Part shown: positions 40,339 to 47,841 of the stretch, one piece after another
How positions within the stretch are numbered: the stretch's first letter is position 1
Layout of the letters: each line of letters begins with the position of its first letter
Assembly: GCF_036002505.1 (NCBI RefSeq)
Contig: NZ_DASYTH010000043.1
Span: 1 to 64,000 of the forward strand
Direction: 5' to 3'
Source: DASYTH01 sp036002505
GTDB taxonomy: Bacteria > Actinomycetota > Actinomycetes > Mycobacteriales > Pseudonocardiaceae
DNA: 64,000 bases
Notes under the pieces: model-generated
Told to the model about the DNA's origin: nothing
What the model saw: only the letters and a program-made list of their open reading frames with translations
The model's database searches: none
Position numbers and translations under genes: made by a program

Positions 40339-41412
40339 TCACTCTGCGGTGTGCGTGGGGTCACCCTCGTCGAACAGGGTAGGCGGCACCTGACCGGCCG
40401 CGTCGCGCGGGGCCGACAGGCCCAGATGCGTCCACGCCGCCGCGGTTGCCACCCGTCCTCGTGGCGTCCTGGCCAGCATGCCCAGCCGCACGAGGTACGG
40501 CTCGCACACCTCTTCCACGGTAGCCGGCTCTTCGCCAACCGCAACGGCCAGCGTGGAGACGCCGACCGGGCCGCCGCCGAACGAATGCACCAGGGCACCG
40601 AGCACCGCGCGGTCCAGCCGGTCCAGCCCCAGCTCGTCCACGTCGTAGACCTTGAGCGCGGCCTGGGCGACCGCCCTGGTCACCGAGCCGTCCGCGCGGA
40701 CCTCGGCGAAGTCGCGGACCCGGCGCAGCAGCCGGTTGGCGATCCGCGGCGTGCCCCGCGACCGGCCGGCGATCTCGTTGCCACCGTCCGGTTTCAGGTC
40801 CACGCCGAGGATCGTCGCCGACCGCCGCAGCACCTGCTCGAGTTCCTCGGCCGCGTAGAACTCCATGTGCGCGGTGAAACCGAACCGGTCGCGCAGCGGT
40901 CCGGTCAGCGAGCCGGACCGGGTGGTGGCGCCGACCAGGGTGAACGGCGCGATCTCCAGCGGGATGCTGGTGGCGCCCGGGCCCTTGCCGACCACCACGT
41001 CGACCCGGAAGTCCTCCATCGCGATGTAGAGCAGTTCCTCGGCGGGCCGGGCGATCCGGTGGATCTCGTCGATGAACAGCACGTCGCCCTCGACCAGGTT
41101 GGAGAGCATGGCGGCCAGGTCGCCGGCGCGCTCCAGGGCGGGCCCCGAGGTGATCCGGATGGCGCTGCCCAGCTCCACGGCGATGATCATCGCCAGGCTG
41201 GTCTTGCCGAGCCCGGGCGGGCCGGACAGCAGCACGTGGTCGGGTGGTGCCCCGCGCCGCACCGCGCCCTCCAGAACGAGTTGCAGCTGCTCCCGGACCC
41301 GGGGCTGACCGACGAACTCGGTGAGCCGCCGGGGTCGCAGGGTGGACTCGTCCTCCCGCTCCCCCGGCTGCGCCAGCGGGGAGAGCTCGGTCGGGGCGGA
41401 CTCCTCCGTCAT
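40339..41412 (-). CDS. ruvB: Holliday junction branch migration helicase RuvB
   Basis: A 357-residue AAA+ motor of the RuvAB complex. Walker A GPPGLGKTS is at residues 64-72 and Walker B VLFIDEIH at 111-118; sensor 1 is GATTRSGSL, and the arginine finger region is LRDRFGFTAHMEFY. The C-terminal winged helix contains YLVRLGMLARTPRGR. The ATG at 41412 is used; a GTG at 41433, overlapping the ruvA stop by four bases, is also in frame and would add seven residues. It is the third gene of ruvC-ruvA-ruvB. Confidence 0.96.
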   Translation of the reverse strand: MTEESAPTELSPLAQPGEREDESTLRPRRLTEFVGQPRVREQLQLVLEGAVRRGAPPDHVLLSGPPGLGKTSLAMIIAVELGSAIRITSGPALERAGDLAAMLSNLVEGDVLFIDEIHRIARPAEELLYIAMEDFRVDVVVGKGPGATSIPLEIAPFTLVGATTRSGSLTGPLRDRFGFTAHMEFYAAEELEQVLRRSATILGVDLKPDGGNEIAGRSRGTPRIANRLLRRVRDFAEVRADGSVTRAVAQAALKVYDVDELGLDRLDRAVLGALVHSFGGGPVGVSTLAVAVGEEPATVEEVCEPYLVRLGMLARTPRGRVATAAAWTHLGLSAPRDAAGQVPPTLFDEGDPTHTAE

Positions 41413-41429
41413 GGCCTCATCGTGCACGG

Positions 41430-42023
41430 TCACCGCTTGGTGCCGAGCGTGGCCAGGGCCTTGCGCAGCACGCCGGAGGTGTCCGCGCCGCCGTTCTCCA
41501 GCAGTACCCCGTCCACCGCCTGCTCCGCCTGCTTGACCGGAAAGCCAAGCCCGACAAGGGCTTCGACGACCGACGAGCGCACCCCGCCAGCCGGCCCGGT
41601 AGCCGCGGGGCTGGCCGACGGCAGCGCGTTCACCTTGTCCCGCAGCTCGATGCTCAACCGCTCGGCGCCCTTCCGGCCGATCCCCGGCACCTGGGTGAGC
41701 ACCGCGATGTTGCTGTCCGCCAGGGCCTTGCGGAGCTGGCCCGGCTCCAGCACGGCGAGCGTCGCCAGCGCGAGCCGCGGGCCGATGCCGGACACGGTCT
41801 GCAGCAACCGGAACAGCTCGCACGCCTCGGCATCGGCGAACCCGAACAGCGTCAGGGAGTCCTCCCGGACCACCAGCGCGGTGGCCAGGCTCGCCTCCTC
41901 GCCGCGCCGCAGGGTGGCCAGCGTGGACGGCGTGGCCTGGACGGCGAACCCGACGCCGCCGACCTCGATCACCGCGTGGTCCAGCCCGACGGACAGCACC
42001 CGCCCGCGTACCGAAGAGATCAT
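41430..42023 (-). CDS. ruvA: Holliday junction branch migration protein RuvA
   Basis: A 197-residue tetrameric junction-binding protein. Domain I starts MISSVRGRVLSVGLDHAVIE. Domain II carries two helix-hairpin-helix motifs (LLQTVSGIGPRLALATLAVL and TQVPGIGRKGAERLSIEL), and domain III (SSVVEALVGLGFPVKQAEQA) contacts RuvB. The ATG overlaps the ruvC stop (ATGA), showing translational coupling. Confidence 0.97.
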   Translation of the reverse strand: MISSVRGRVLSVGLDHAVIEVGGVGFAVQATPSTLATLRRGEEASLATALVVREDSLTLFGFADAEACELFRLLQTVSGIGPRLALATLAVLEPGQLRKALADSNIAVLTQVPGIGRKGAERLSIELRDKVNALPSASPAATGPAGGVRSSVVEALVGLGFPVKQAEQAVDGVLLENGGADTSGVLRKALATLGTKR

Positions 42024-42592
42024 CTGGCGCCTCCGTTCCGTGCCGCAGCGGCAAGTCTGGCCCGGTGCCGGCGGGCCAGCTCGGCCGCCCTGGCCTCCGC
42101 CTCGGCCAGCCGGTTGCGCAGCGGCGCGCGCCAGAGGTGGCAGATGGCCAGCGCCAGCGCGTCCGCGGCGTCCGCCGGCCGGGGCCGTTCCGGGAGATCG
42201 AGCAGCCGGGTGACCATGGTGGTGACCTGCGCCTTGTCCGCCCGCCCCGAGCCGGTGACGGCCGCCTTCACCTCGCTCGGCGTGTGGAACATGACCGGCA
42301 GCCCGCGCCGCGCCGCGGCCAGGGCCACCACGCCCCCGGCCTGCGCGGTGCCCATCGCGGTGCGCACGTTGTACTGGCTGAACACCCGCTCCACCGCGAC
42401 CACGTCGGGCCGGTGCGTGTCCAGCCAGCTCTCCACCACGTCGGCGATGCTCAACAGCCGCACGGCCAGGTCGGCGTCGATCGGCGTGCGCACCACGTCC
42501 ACCGCCACGCACCGCACCTCGCGGCCCGCTCCCCCGTCCACCACGGCGACCCCGCACCGGGTCAGCCCGGGGTCGACGCCCAGCACCCGCAC
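42020..42592 (-). CDS. ruvC: Crossover junction endodeoxyribonuclease RuvC
   Basis: A 190-residue Holliday junction resolvase that nicks paired strands. With GTG 42592 as start the protein reads VRVLGVDPGLTRCG, the usual beginning; GGGAG lies seven bases upstream. Catalytic acids are D7, E68 (VAVERVFSQYN), D141 and D144 (DAADALALAI). A longer frame to 42622 adds ten atypical residues. Unlike many actinobacteria, yebC is not directly upstream; about 7.4 kb of other genes lie between. Confidence 0.96.
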   Translation of the reverse strand: MRVLGVDPGLTRCGVAVVDGGAGREVRCVAVDVVRTPIDADLAVRLLSIADVVESWLDTHRPDVVAVERVFSQYNVRTAMGTAQAGGVVALAAARRGLPVMFHTPSEVKAAVTGSGRADKAQVTTMVTRLLDLPERPRPADAADALALAICHLWRAPLRNRLAEAEARAAELARRHRARLAAAARNGGAR

Positions 42593-43054
42593 GCGCACAC
42601 TCCCGCCACCGTCCGTGAACACTCGTTCGAACCCTACGGCGCCGGCGCCGGGCCTGACGGGCCGACACGCCGCGGGGGTTGGGGATGGGGTGCGCCGGGG
42701 CTGGCCTGCCCCTCTGGTTGCGTTGGCGGGCGATGGTTAGGACCAAGCTGGGTCTACAGAAGGCTTGGGAGGTGGCGGGGAGCCTGGGTTGATCTTCCCG
42801 GGCCTGCTGGCAGGGTGGCGGAGAACGAGCTGGTCAAGTTGATCTTCCAGAGCGCGGCTGGTGGGCCATGGCCGTGGCTGGTGAGGCAGGTGGGATCGGT
42901 GTGACTATTGGGCGGTCGAACATGCCCTGAAGGCGGCCTTCAGGACGCTCAACGCCCCGAAGGCCGCCTTCAGGACATTGGTCAACGCCCCACCGGCCCC
43001 ACCACCAGCCGCCGCCCGCCAACGCCACCCACGTGGCAGGCGAGCCGCGCCCCC
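42593..43054. other. 462-base region without a gene
   Basis: No supported coding frame. The segment contains two near-repeats of GTTGATCTTCC (about 42790 and 42838) within similar GTGGCGG..GAG contexts, and the palindromic pair at 42926-42976. It separates ruvC from the accessory block and may hold the ruvC promoter near its left end; no clear promoter boxes were found. Confidence 0.5.
42926..42976. terminator. Tandem palindromes between ruvC and the WYL regulator
   Basis: CCTGAAGGCGGCCTTCAGG (42926-42944) is a 19-base palindrome with one unpaired centre. A second, slightly altered copy (CCGAAGGCCGCCTTCAGG) follows at 42957-42974; starts are about 30 bases apart. The element lies after the stop of the WYL gene (leftward). 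Confidence 0.55.
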
Positions 43055-44005
43055 TCACCGACTCACCGAATACCGCTCAACCAACTCCCCACCCAGCCGG
43101 GCCAGCTCGGCGCGGACCGAGTCCGGCTCGACGACCTCGATCGTCGCGCCCCAGCCGGCGAGCGGCTGGGCGATCATGAGCGGGGTCGGGGCGGCCACCC
43201 GGACTTGGGCCCGGCCGCCGACCGGCACGCCCTCGACGGAGCAGTGGCGGCCGAAGTGGTCGCGGAGCACGGGCACGAACCGCTCGGGGATGAGCACCGT
43301 GGCCGAGAGCAGGGAACGCCGCCGCTCCACTTCCTCGACGACCCGCTCCCAGGCGCGGGACAGCTCGAAGCCGGCGGGCCGTTCGGCGACCAGGTCGGTG
43401 ATCACCGCGCCGGCCACGCGGTCGATGCGGAAGGTGCGCTGTCCCTTGCCGGTGCCGGCGAGGAGGTACCAGACGTCGTCCTTGTCGACCAGGCCCCAGG
43501 GGTCGACGAGGCGCTCGGTCCGCTCGCCGGTGCGGCCGCGGTAGGCGAGCCGGACCTTGCGCCGGCGCACGACCGCGAGCTGCAGCCGCTCCACCAGCTC
43601 GGGGCGGGCCCGGTCGCGCTCGCCCCAGCCGGCCGGGTCGACCACCACGGCGGCGGCCGCGGCCTCGGCGTCCGCGCGGAACGTGCCGGGCAGCGCGCGC
43701 ACCAGCTTGCGCAGCGCCGACCGGAGCTCCGGGGCGCCGCCCGCCGCGGGGCCGGCGAGCAGGAACAGCGCCCGCGCCTCGGCGTCGGTGAGCCCGCTGA
43801 GATCCGTGCGCGCACCGCCGACCAGCGACCAGCCGCCGCCCCGGCCCGCCTGCGGGTACACCGGGAGGCCGGCCGTGGACAGCGCCTCGAGGTCCCGGCG
43901 CGCGGTGGCCACGGACACCTCCAGCTCCGCGGCGAGCTCCGACGCGGTCACCCGCCCCCGGGCCTGCAGCACCAGGAGCGCGGCCACCAACCGGTCCGCA
44001 CGCAT
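43055..44005 (-). CDS. HTH/WYL-domain transcriptional regulator
   Basis: A 316-residue YafY/DeoR-type regulator. The N-terminal winged helix (RVTASELAAELEVSVATARR followed by DLEALSTAGLPVYPQAGRG) is at residues 17-55. The WYL domain (KVRLAYRGRTGERTERLVDP, VDKDDVWYLLAGTGKGQRTF, FRIDRVAGAVI) is at about 145-220, with a WCX-like C-terminal extension. WYL domains sense small ligands or nucleic acids. It is divergent from a VOC-family gene with a 12-bp perfect inverted repeat between them, so autoregulation and control of that gene are likely. Confidence 0.92.
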   Translation of the reverse strand: MRADRLVAALLVLQARGRVTASELAAELEVSVATARRDLEALSTAGLPVYPQAGRGGGWSLVGGARTDLSGLTDAEARALFLLAGPAAGGAPELRSALRKLVRALPGTFRADAEAAAAAVVVDPAGWGERDRARPELVERLQLAVVRRRKVRLAYRGRTGERTERLVDPWGLVDKDDVWYLLAGTGKGQRTFRIDRVAGAVITDLVAERPAGFELSRAWERVVEEVERRRSLLSATVLIPERFVPVLRDHFGRHCSVEGVPVGGRAQVRVAAPTPLMIAQPLAGWGATIEVVEPDSVRAELARLGGELVERYSVSR

Positions 44006-44020
44006 GCCGGATCCTCGCAG

Positions 44021-44049
44021 ACAAAGTGCTCAATCGGTGAGCACTTTGT
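44021..44049. promoter_or_regulatory. Operator in the WYL-VOC divergent promoter
   Basis: ACAAAGTGCTCA (44021-44032) and TGAGCACTTTGT (44038-44049) are perfect complements with spacer ATCGG. It lies 16 bases from the WYL regulator start and about 60 from the VOC gene start, the classic position for an autoregulator's binding site. Repeat centres are 17 bases apart. Confidence 0.75.
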
Positions 44050-44109
44050 GCCGAAGGATTGGGTGTTGACCAAGGCAGTGCCCATGAAACAGACCGAAGA
44101 GGAGCAGAT

Positions 44110-44496
44110 ATGTTGCGCGGACTGGCCACCGTCTCCTTCTACGCCGACGACCACGCGGCGGCGACGCGCTGGTACACCGAGATGCTCGGCATCGAGCCGT
44201 ACTTCACCCGGCCCGGGTACGCCGAGTTCCGCATCGGCGACTACCAGCACGAGCTCGGCGTCATCGACCGCCGGTACGCCCCGCCCGGCGCGGCCGGGCC
44301 CGGCGGCGCCATCGTGTACTGGCACACCGACGACCTGCAGGGCACCCTGGACCGGCTGAAGTCGTTGGGCGCCAAGGAGTTCGAGCCGCTCACCGAGCGC
44401 GGCCCGGGGTTCGTCACGGCCTCGGTGGTCGACCCGTTCGGCAACGTCCTCGGCGTCATGACCAACGTGCACTACCTCGAGGTGCTCGGCTCCTGA
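44110..44496 (+). CDS. VOC family (glyoxalase/dioxygenase-fold) protein
   Basis: A 128-residue single vicinal-oxygen-chelate protein: LRGLATVSFYADDHAAATRW at the start, YAEFRIGDYQHELGVIDRRY, and the metal-region VDPFGNVLGVM at the end. Such proteins include glyoxalases, dioxygenases and antibiotic-binding proteins; the residues visible do not decide among them. ATG 44110 has GAGGAG five to six bases upstream. Controlled probably by the divergent WYL regulator. The 3' end overlaps the convergent gene by 25 bases. Confidence 0.87.
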   Translation: MLRGLATVSFYADDHAAATRWYTEMLGIEPYFTRPGYAEFRIGDYQHELGVIDRRYAPPGAAGPGGAIVYWHTDDLQGTLDRLKSLGAKEFEPLTERGPGFVTASVVDPFGNVLGVMTNVHYLEVLGS

Positions 44497-46235
44497 GCCA
44501 GGCGCGGGATCACGATGCGCTCCTCGATCAACTCGGGGCGCAGCGGCGAAGCCGGCCGCAGCCACGGGTCGCTCGGCCCGCCGTCCGGGTCGGGCGACCA
44601 CCGCCGGCAGACCGCCGGCAGCTTGACCGGGTAGACCGTGAGCGTGCCGGCCTGATCGATGTGCAGACGCAGGAAGCCCTTGTGGTCCTCGATGCTCTGG
44701 CCGGCGAACGCCTCGTTGAGGTTGATCCCGTACCGGCTGGCGATCAGCAGGTAGGCGGCGACGATCTCGGCGTCCAGGAACCCGGCCACGACCGGCGTGC
44801 CGATGATCACGATGGCGAACACCAGCAGGTCGGCCGCCTTCGTGGCGGGCAGCACGTCGACGTTGAACCAGAGCACCAGGAACGCCCAGCCCACGCTCAG
44901 CGCGATGTGCGCCAGGGCGTGCAGAACGCCGGCGACGGTGTTCCCGCGCGGGTCCTTCGGCAGGTTGATCCGGGCGAACCCCAGTCCGCCGAGCAGCAGC
45001 ACCGTGGCCACCAGCACCGCCGGCGCCCACGCGGCGAGCAGCCGGAAGATCCCCACGCCGGTGTCGGCCACCGCCAGGCCGAGGAGCACCGCGAGTGTCA
45101 TCGCGGTCTGCAGGATGCCGGTGAGCAGCCAGAAACCCGGGTTGCGCCACGGCAGCCGGAAGATCCCGGGGGCGAGCCGCCGGGACGTGGCCTGGTCCGG
45201 GAACGTGGATTTCCGGTCGAACTGGATCGTCCCGGGTGGCCGGCGGACCCGGGACTTCGGCGGCGGCAGCTCGAGCGTCTCGGGCAGCTCGTGGGTGGCG
45301 GACAGGTACGCGCCGCCGATGCCGCAGGTGATCCGCTGGCCGGTGCCGCCGCGCTCGGCGTAGCGGACGTAGTGGTGCTTGTCGCCGGAGAGCATCAGCC
45401 GGATCGACGCGCCGCGCGGCCGGATGATCTCGCGGCTGAAGAACTCGATCGTGTCGTAGCCCTTGGACTCCCCGCCCGACCCGGCGGACACCCAGGCCGG
45501 CGTCGAGGTGCACAGGATCACCGCGTCGCCAGGCCGCAGCTCAGCCGCGGCCTGCCGGAAGTACTCCAGCTGCGGCGCGTCCACGTAGTCGTCGAGCTGG
45601 GTGTCGATGGCGAACAGCCACCAGTGCCGCGGCAGCTGCACGGCGAAGTAGCTGCGGGTCTGCTCGGTCTGCCAGCCGCCGAACGGCCGGCGCTGGGCGA
45701 ACACCCGCAGGAACGCGGTCAGCCCGTCGTACCAGTCGTGGTTGCCGGGCAGGGCCAGCAGGATGGGTGGAACTCCTTGCGGCACCGGCAGGGCGGCCCG
45801 GTACGGGCCCTTGCTGCGGTCCTCGTAGGCCCGGGTGGACGCGGCCGGGTACACCTGGTCGCCGCCCATGATCAGGAGCCGGCCGCGCGGCAGCGGCCCG
45901 GCCCCGTCCAGCTCGAGGGACTCGGCGGCGAGCAGCGAGGCGACCGAGTACGTGGCGTCGAATCCGTCGCCGAGGTCGGCCACGTAGTCGAACCAGATCT
46001 CCCCGGCGTCGCCGTGACGGTGCACGGCGGCCGGCAGCCCGGCCTGCAGCTCGCGCTTGTCCGCGAACGACCCGAAGATCTCCGCGACCAGCGACTGGGC
46101 CCCGGTGGTGATCAGCACCCGGGGTGCCAGCCAGCGCACCGCCTTCTGCGGCCGGAAGCCCAGCTGCTCCTCGGTGAACTCGGCCGGCCGCGGCCGGACC
46201 GTGGGCGCCTCGACCGGCGGCAGTTCCTCGGTCAC
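44472..46235 (-). CDS. Membrane-linked metallophosphoesterase
   Basis: A 587-residue protein. Residues 45-330 form a calcineurin-like phosphoesterase: FDYVADLGDGFDATYS, LIMGGDQVYPAAS, LALPGNHDWYDGLTAFL, and MLSGDKHHYVRYAERGG. Residues about 365-480 contain four transmembrane helices (FWLLTGILQTAMTLAVLLGL, AVLVATVLLLGGLGFA, SVGWAFLVLWFNV, LLVFAIVIIGTPVVAG). A cytosolic tail follows. The GTG at 46235 has AGGAGG five bases upstream. The combination resembles large actinobacterial membrane phosphoesterases of unknown substrate. It overlaps the VOC gene by 25 bases. Confidence 0.85.
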   Translation of the reverse strand: MTEELPPVEAPTVRPRPAEFTEEQLGFRPQKAVRWLAPRVLITTGAQSLVAEIFGSFADKRELQAGLPAAVHRHGDAGEIWFDYVADLGDGFDATYSVASLLAAESLELDGAGPLPRGRLLIMGGDQVYPAASTRAYEDRSKGPYRAALPVPQGVPPILLALPGNHDWYDGLTAFLRVFAQRRPFGGWQTEQTRSYFAVQLPRHWWLFAIDTQLDDYVDAPQLEYFRQAAAELRPGDAVILCTSTPAWVSAGSGGESKGYDTIEFFSREIIRPRGASIRLMLSGDKHHYVRYAERGGTGQRITCGIGGAYLSATHELPETLELPPPKSRVRRPPGTIQFDRKSTFPDQATSRRLAPGIFRLPWRNPGFWLLTGILQTAMTLAVLLGLAVADTGVGIFRLLAAWAPAVLVATVLLLGGLGFARINLPKDPRGNTVAGVLHALAHIALSVGWAFLVLWFNVDVLPATKAADLLVFAIVIIGTPVVAGFLDAEIVAAYLLIASRYGINLNEAFAGQSIEDHKGFLRLHIDQAGTLTVYPVKLPAVCRRWSPDPDGGPSDPWLRPASPLRPELIEERIVIPRLAQEPSTSR

Positions 46236-46306
46236 TCGGTCCTCCTGTGCTGACGTGGCACTACTCAAACGATCGCGACCGGTAGCCGTTGCGTAACCTG
46301 CGCTCC

Positions 46307-46783
46307 GTGCCGCATTCGCTGACCCCGCGGCAGATCGCCGCGGCGCTGGGCCTGGCTCCGCTGCCGGTGGAGGGCGGCCTGTGGCGCCAGAGCTGGCGTG
46401 ACGGGAGCTGCTCGGCGATCTACTACCTCCTGGTGGCACCGGACTTCTCGGCGCTGCACCGGCTGGACCGGTTGGAGATCTACAGCTACCACGCGGGCGC
46501 GCCGGCGCGGCTGCTGGTGCTGGACGGCGACCGGGTGAGCGAGCCGGTGCTCGGGCCGGACGTCGCGGCCGGGCAGCGTCCGCAGGTGGTCGTGCCGGCC
46601 GGCGCCTGGCAGGGGTCGACGTCGCTGGGCGCGTGGACGCTGATGGGCACGGTGGTGGTGCCGCCGTACACCGACGGCAGCGTCGAGTTCGCCGAGGCCG
46701 GCCCGCTGTGCGCGGCGTACCCCGGCCACGCTTCCCGGATCCGGGCCCTCACGCCTCGAGGTGGGCGATCAGCTTCCGGGTGA
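46307..46783 (+). CDS. Cupin-like protein (DUF985 family)
   Basis: A 158-residue protein with the DUF985/Cupin_5 pattern: RQIAAALGLAPLPVEGGLWR, SAIYYLLVAPDFSALHRLDR, YHAGAPARLLVLDGD, and LGPDVAAGQRPQVVVPAGAW. The family has a cupin barrel that probably binds a sugar-like ligand; no activity is established. GTG 46307 gives the family start; a TTG at 46289 is also in frame. It is divergent from the phosphoesterase gene and overlaps marR by 35 bases at its 3' end. Confidence 0.87.
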   Translation: MPHSLTPRQIAAALGLAPLPVEGGLWRQSWRDGSCSAIYYLLVAPDFSALHRLDRLEIYSYHAGAPARLLVLDGDRVSEPVLGPDVAAGQRPQVVVPAGAWQGSTSLGAWTLMGTVVVPPYTDGSVEFAEAGPLCAAYPGHASRIRALTPRGGRSASG

Positions 46784-47246
46784 TGCGGGTCAGCTCGGCG
46801 CGGTCCCGCGCGGTCAGCGGCGCGAGCATGGCCTGCTCGTTGGCCACGTGCTCGGTCACCGCGGCGTCCACCAGCCGGCGTCCCTCGGCGGAGAGCTCCA
46901 CGTCGAGGCTGCGGCGGTCGGCCGGGTTCGGGATGCGCTTGATCAGCCCGCGCTGCTCGAGCCGGTCCAGCCGGTTGGTCATCGTGCCCGTGGTGACCAG
47001 CAGCGACCCGGCCAGCCTGGTCGGGGAGAGCCGGAACGGCGCCCCGGCGCGGCGCAGCGCGAACAGCACGTCCCCCTCGCCGCGGTGCACACCGTTCGCC
47101 GCGGCCAGCTCCTCGATCCGCCCGGTGATCAGCTGCGCCACCCGCATCAGCCGGGCGACCAGGGCCATCGTGTCCAGGTCGAGGTCGGGGCGCTCGTCCG
47201 CCCACTGACCGACCAGCCGGTCGATCCGGTCAGGCTCACTGCTCAC
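46749..47246 (-). CDS. MarR family transcriptional regulator
   Basis: A 165-residue winged-helix repressor: LFALRRAGAPFRLSPTRLAG, VTTGTMTNRLDRLEQRGLIK (recognition helix), and the wing PNPADRRSLDVELSAEGRRL. The start is GTG 47246. It is divergent from a cupin gene; two palindromes built on CTTGACGTCAAG in the 94-base gap are its likely operators. MarR proteins usually release DNA on binding phenolic or oxidising ligands; the cupin may act on such a compound. Confidence 0.92.
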   Translation of the reverse strand: MSSEPDRIDRLVGQWADERPDLDLDTMALVARLMRVAQLITGRIEELAAANGVHRGEGDVLFALRRAGAPFRLSPTRLAGSLLVTTGTMTNRLDRLEQRGLIKRIPNPADRRSLDVELSAEGRRLVDAAVTEHVANEQAMLAPLTARDRAELTRITRKLIAHLEA

Positions 47247-47254
47247 GGTTCCAG

Positions 47255-47325
47255 TTTAGCTTGACGTCAAGTATCTCAAGCCTTGCTGTCTATCTCGGCC
47301 TCAAGTAACTTGATGTCAAGCTAAA
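47255..47325. promoter_or_regulatory. Paired operators in the MarR-cupin divergent promoter
   Basis: Site 1, TTTAGCTTGACGTCAAGT (47255-47272), contains the perfect palindrome CTTGACGTCAAG. Site 2, ACTTGATGTCAAGCTAAA (47308-47325), is its reverse complement but for one base. Site 1 is next to the marR start and site 2 just upstream of the cupin ribosome site, so one repressor could close both promoters. Confidence 0.78.
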
Positions 47326-47340
47326 TCGAAGGAGGAACCG

Positions 47341-47841
47341 ATGACCGAGACGCTGGCGATCAGCCCGACCGAGCACCTGACGATCCGGCTGCGCACGCCC
47401 GAGCTGCTGGAGTTGGAGGCGACCTACCTGCCCGGTGGCCGCCGGCCGCCGAAGCACTGGCATCCCGCGCAGGACGAGCACTTCGAGGTCTTCGAAGGCA
47501 CCGTGCGGGCCATGGTCGGCGCGACCGAGCACCGGCTCACACCCGGCGACACCATCGACGTGCCGAGCCGGACCCCGCACCAGTTCTGGAACCCCGGCAC
47601 CGAGCCCGCCCGGGTGCTCTGGCAGGTCCGCCCCGCCGGCCGCACCGAGCAGTGGTTCGCCAGCATGGCCGCCCTCCGCGCGGACGGCGGCAGGCCGGGC
47701 GCACTCGGGCTCGCCGTGCTGCTCACCGAGTTCCGCGACGTCTTCCGGCTGTCCACGCCGGCCGCGCCGCTGGTCAACGCCGCGCTCGCGGTGCTCGCGC
47801 CGCTGGGCCGGCTGCGGGGTTACCAGCCGGTGCGCGGTTAG
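47341..47841 (+). CDS. Cupin domain-containing protein
   Basis: A 166-residue protein. Metal-binding cupin motif 1 is PKHWHPAQDEHFEVFEGTVR (His, His and Glu at about residues 39-51); motif 2 is PGDTIDVPSRTPHQFWNPG. The C-terminal 60 residues are helical. ATG 47341 has AAGGAGG at ideal spacing. Regulated in all likelihood by the divergent MarR protein. Candidate roles are oxidation or isomerisation of a small aromatic, but the sequence does not decide. It overlaps the convergent FAD gene by four bases. Confidence 0.87.
   Translation: MTETLAISPTEHLTIRLRTPELLELEATYLPGGRRPPKHWHPAQDEHFEVFEGTVRAMVGATEHRLTPGDTIDVPSRTPHQFWNPGTEPARVLWQVRPAGRTEQWFASMAALRADGGRPGALGLAVLLTEFRDVFRLSTPAAPLVNAALAVLAPLGRLRGYQPVRG

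Noticed and set aside
42593..43054. Missing yebC or a coding gene upstream of ruvC
   Set aside because: No frame shows codon bias or family similarity; yebC is present at 49976-50725.
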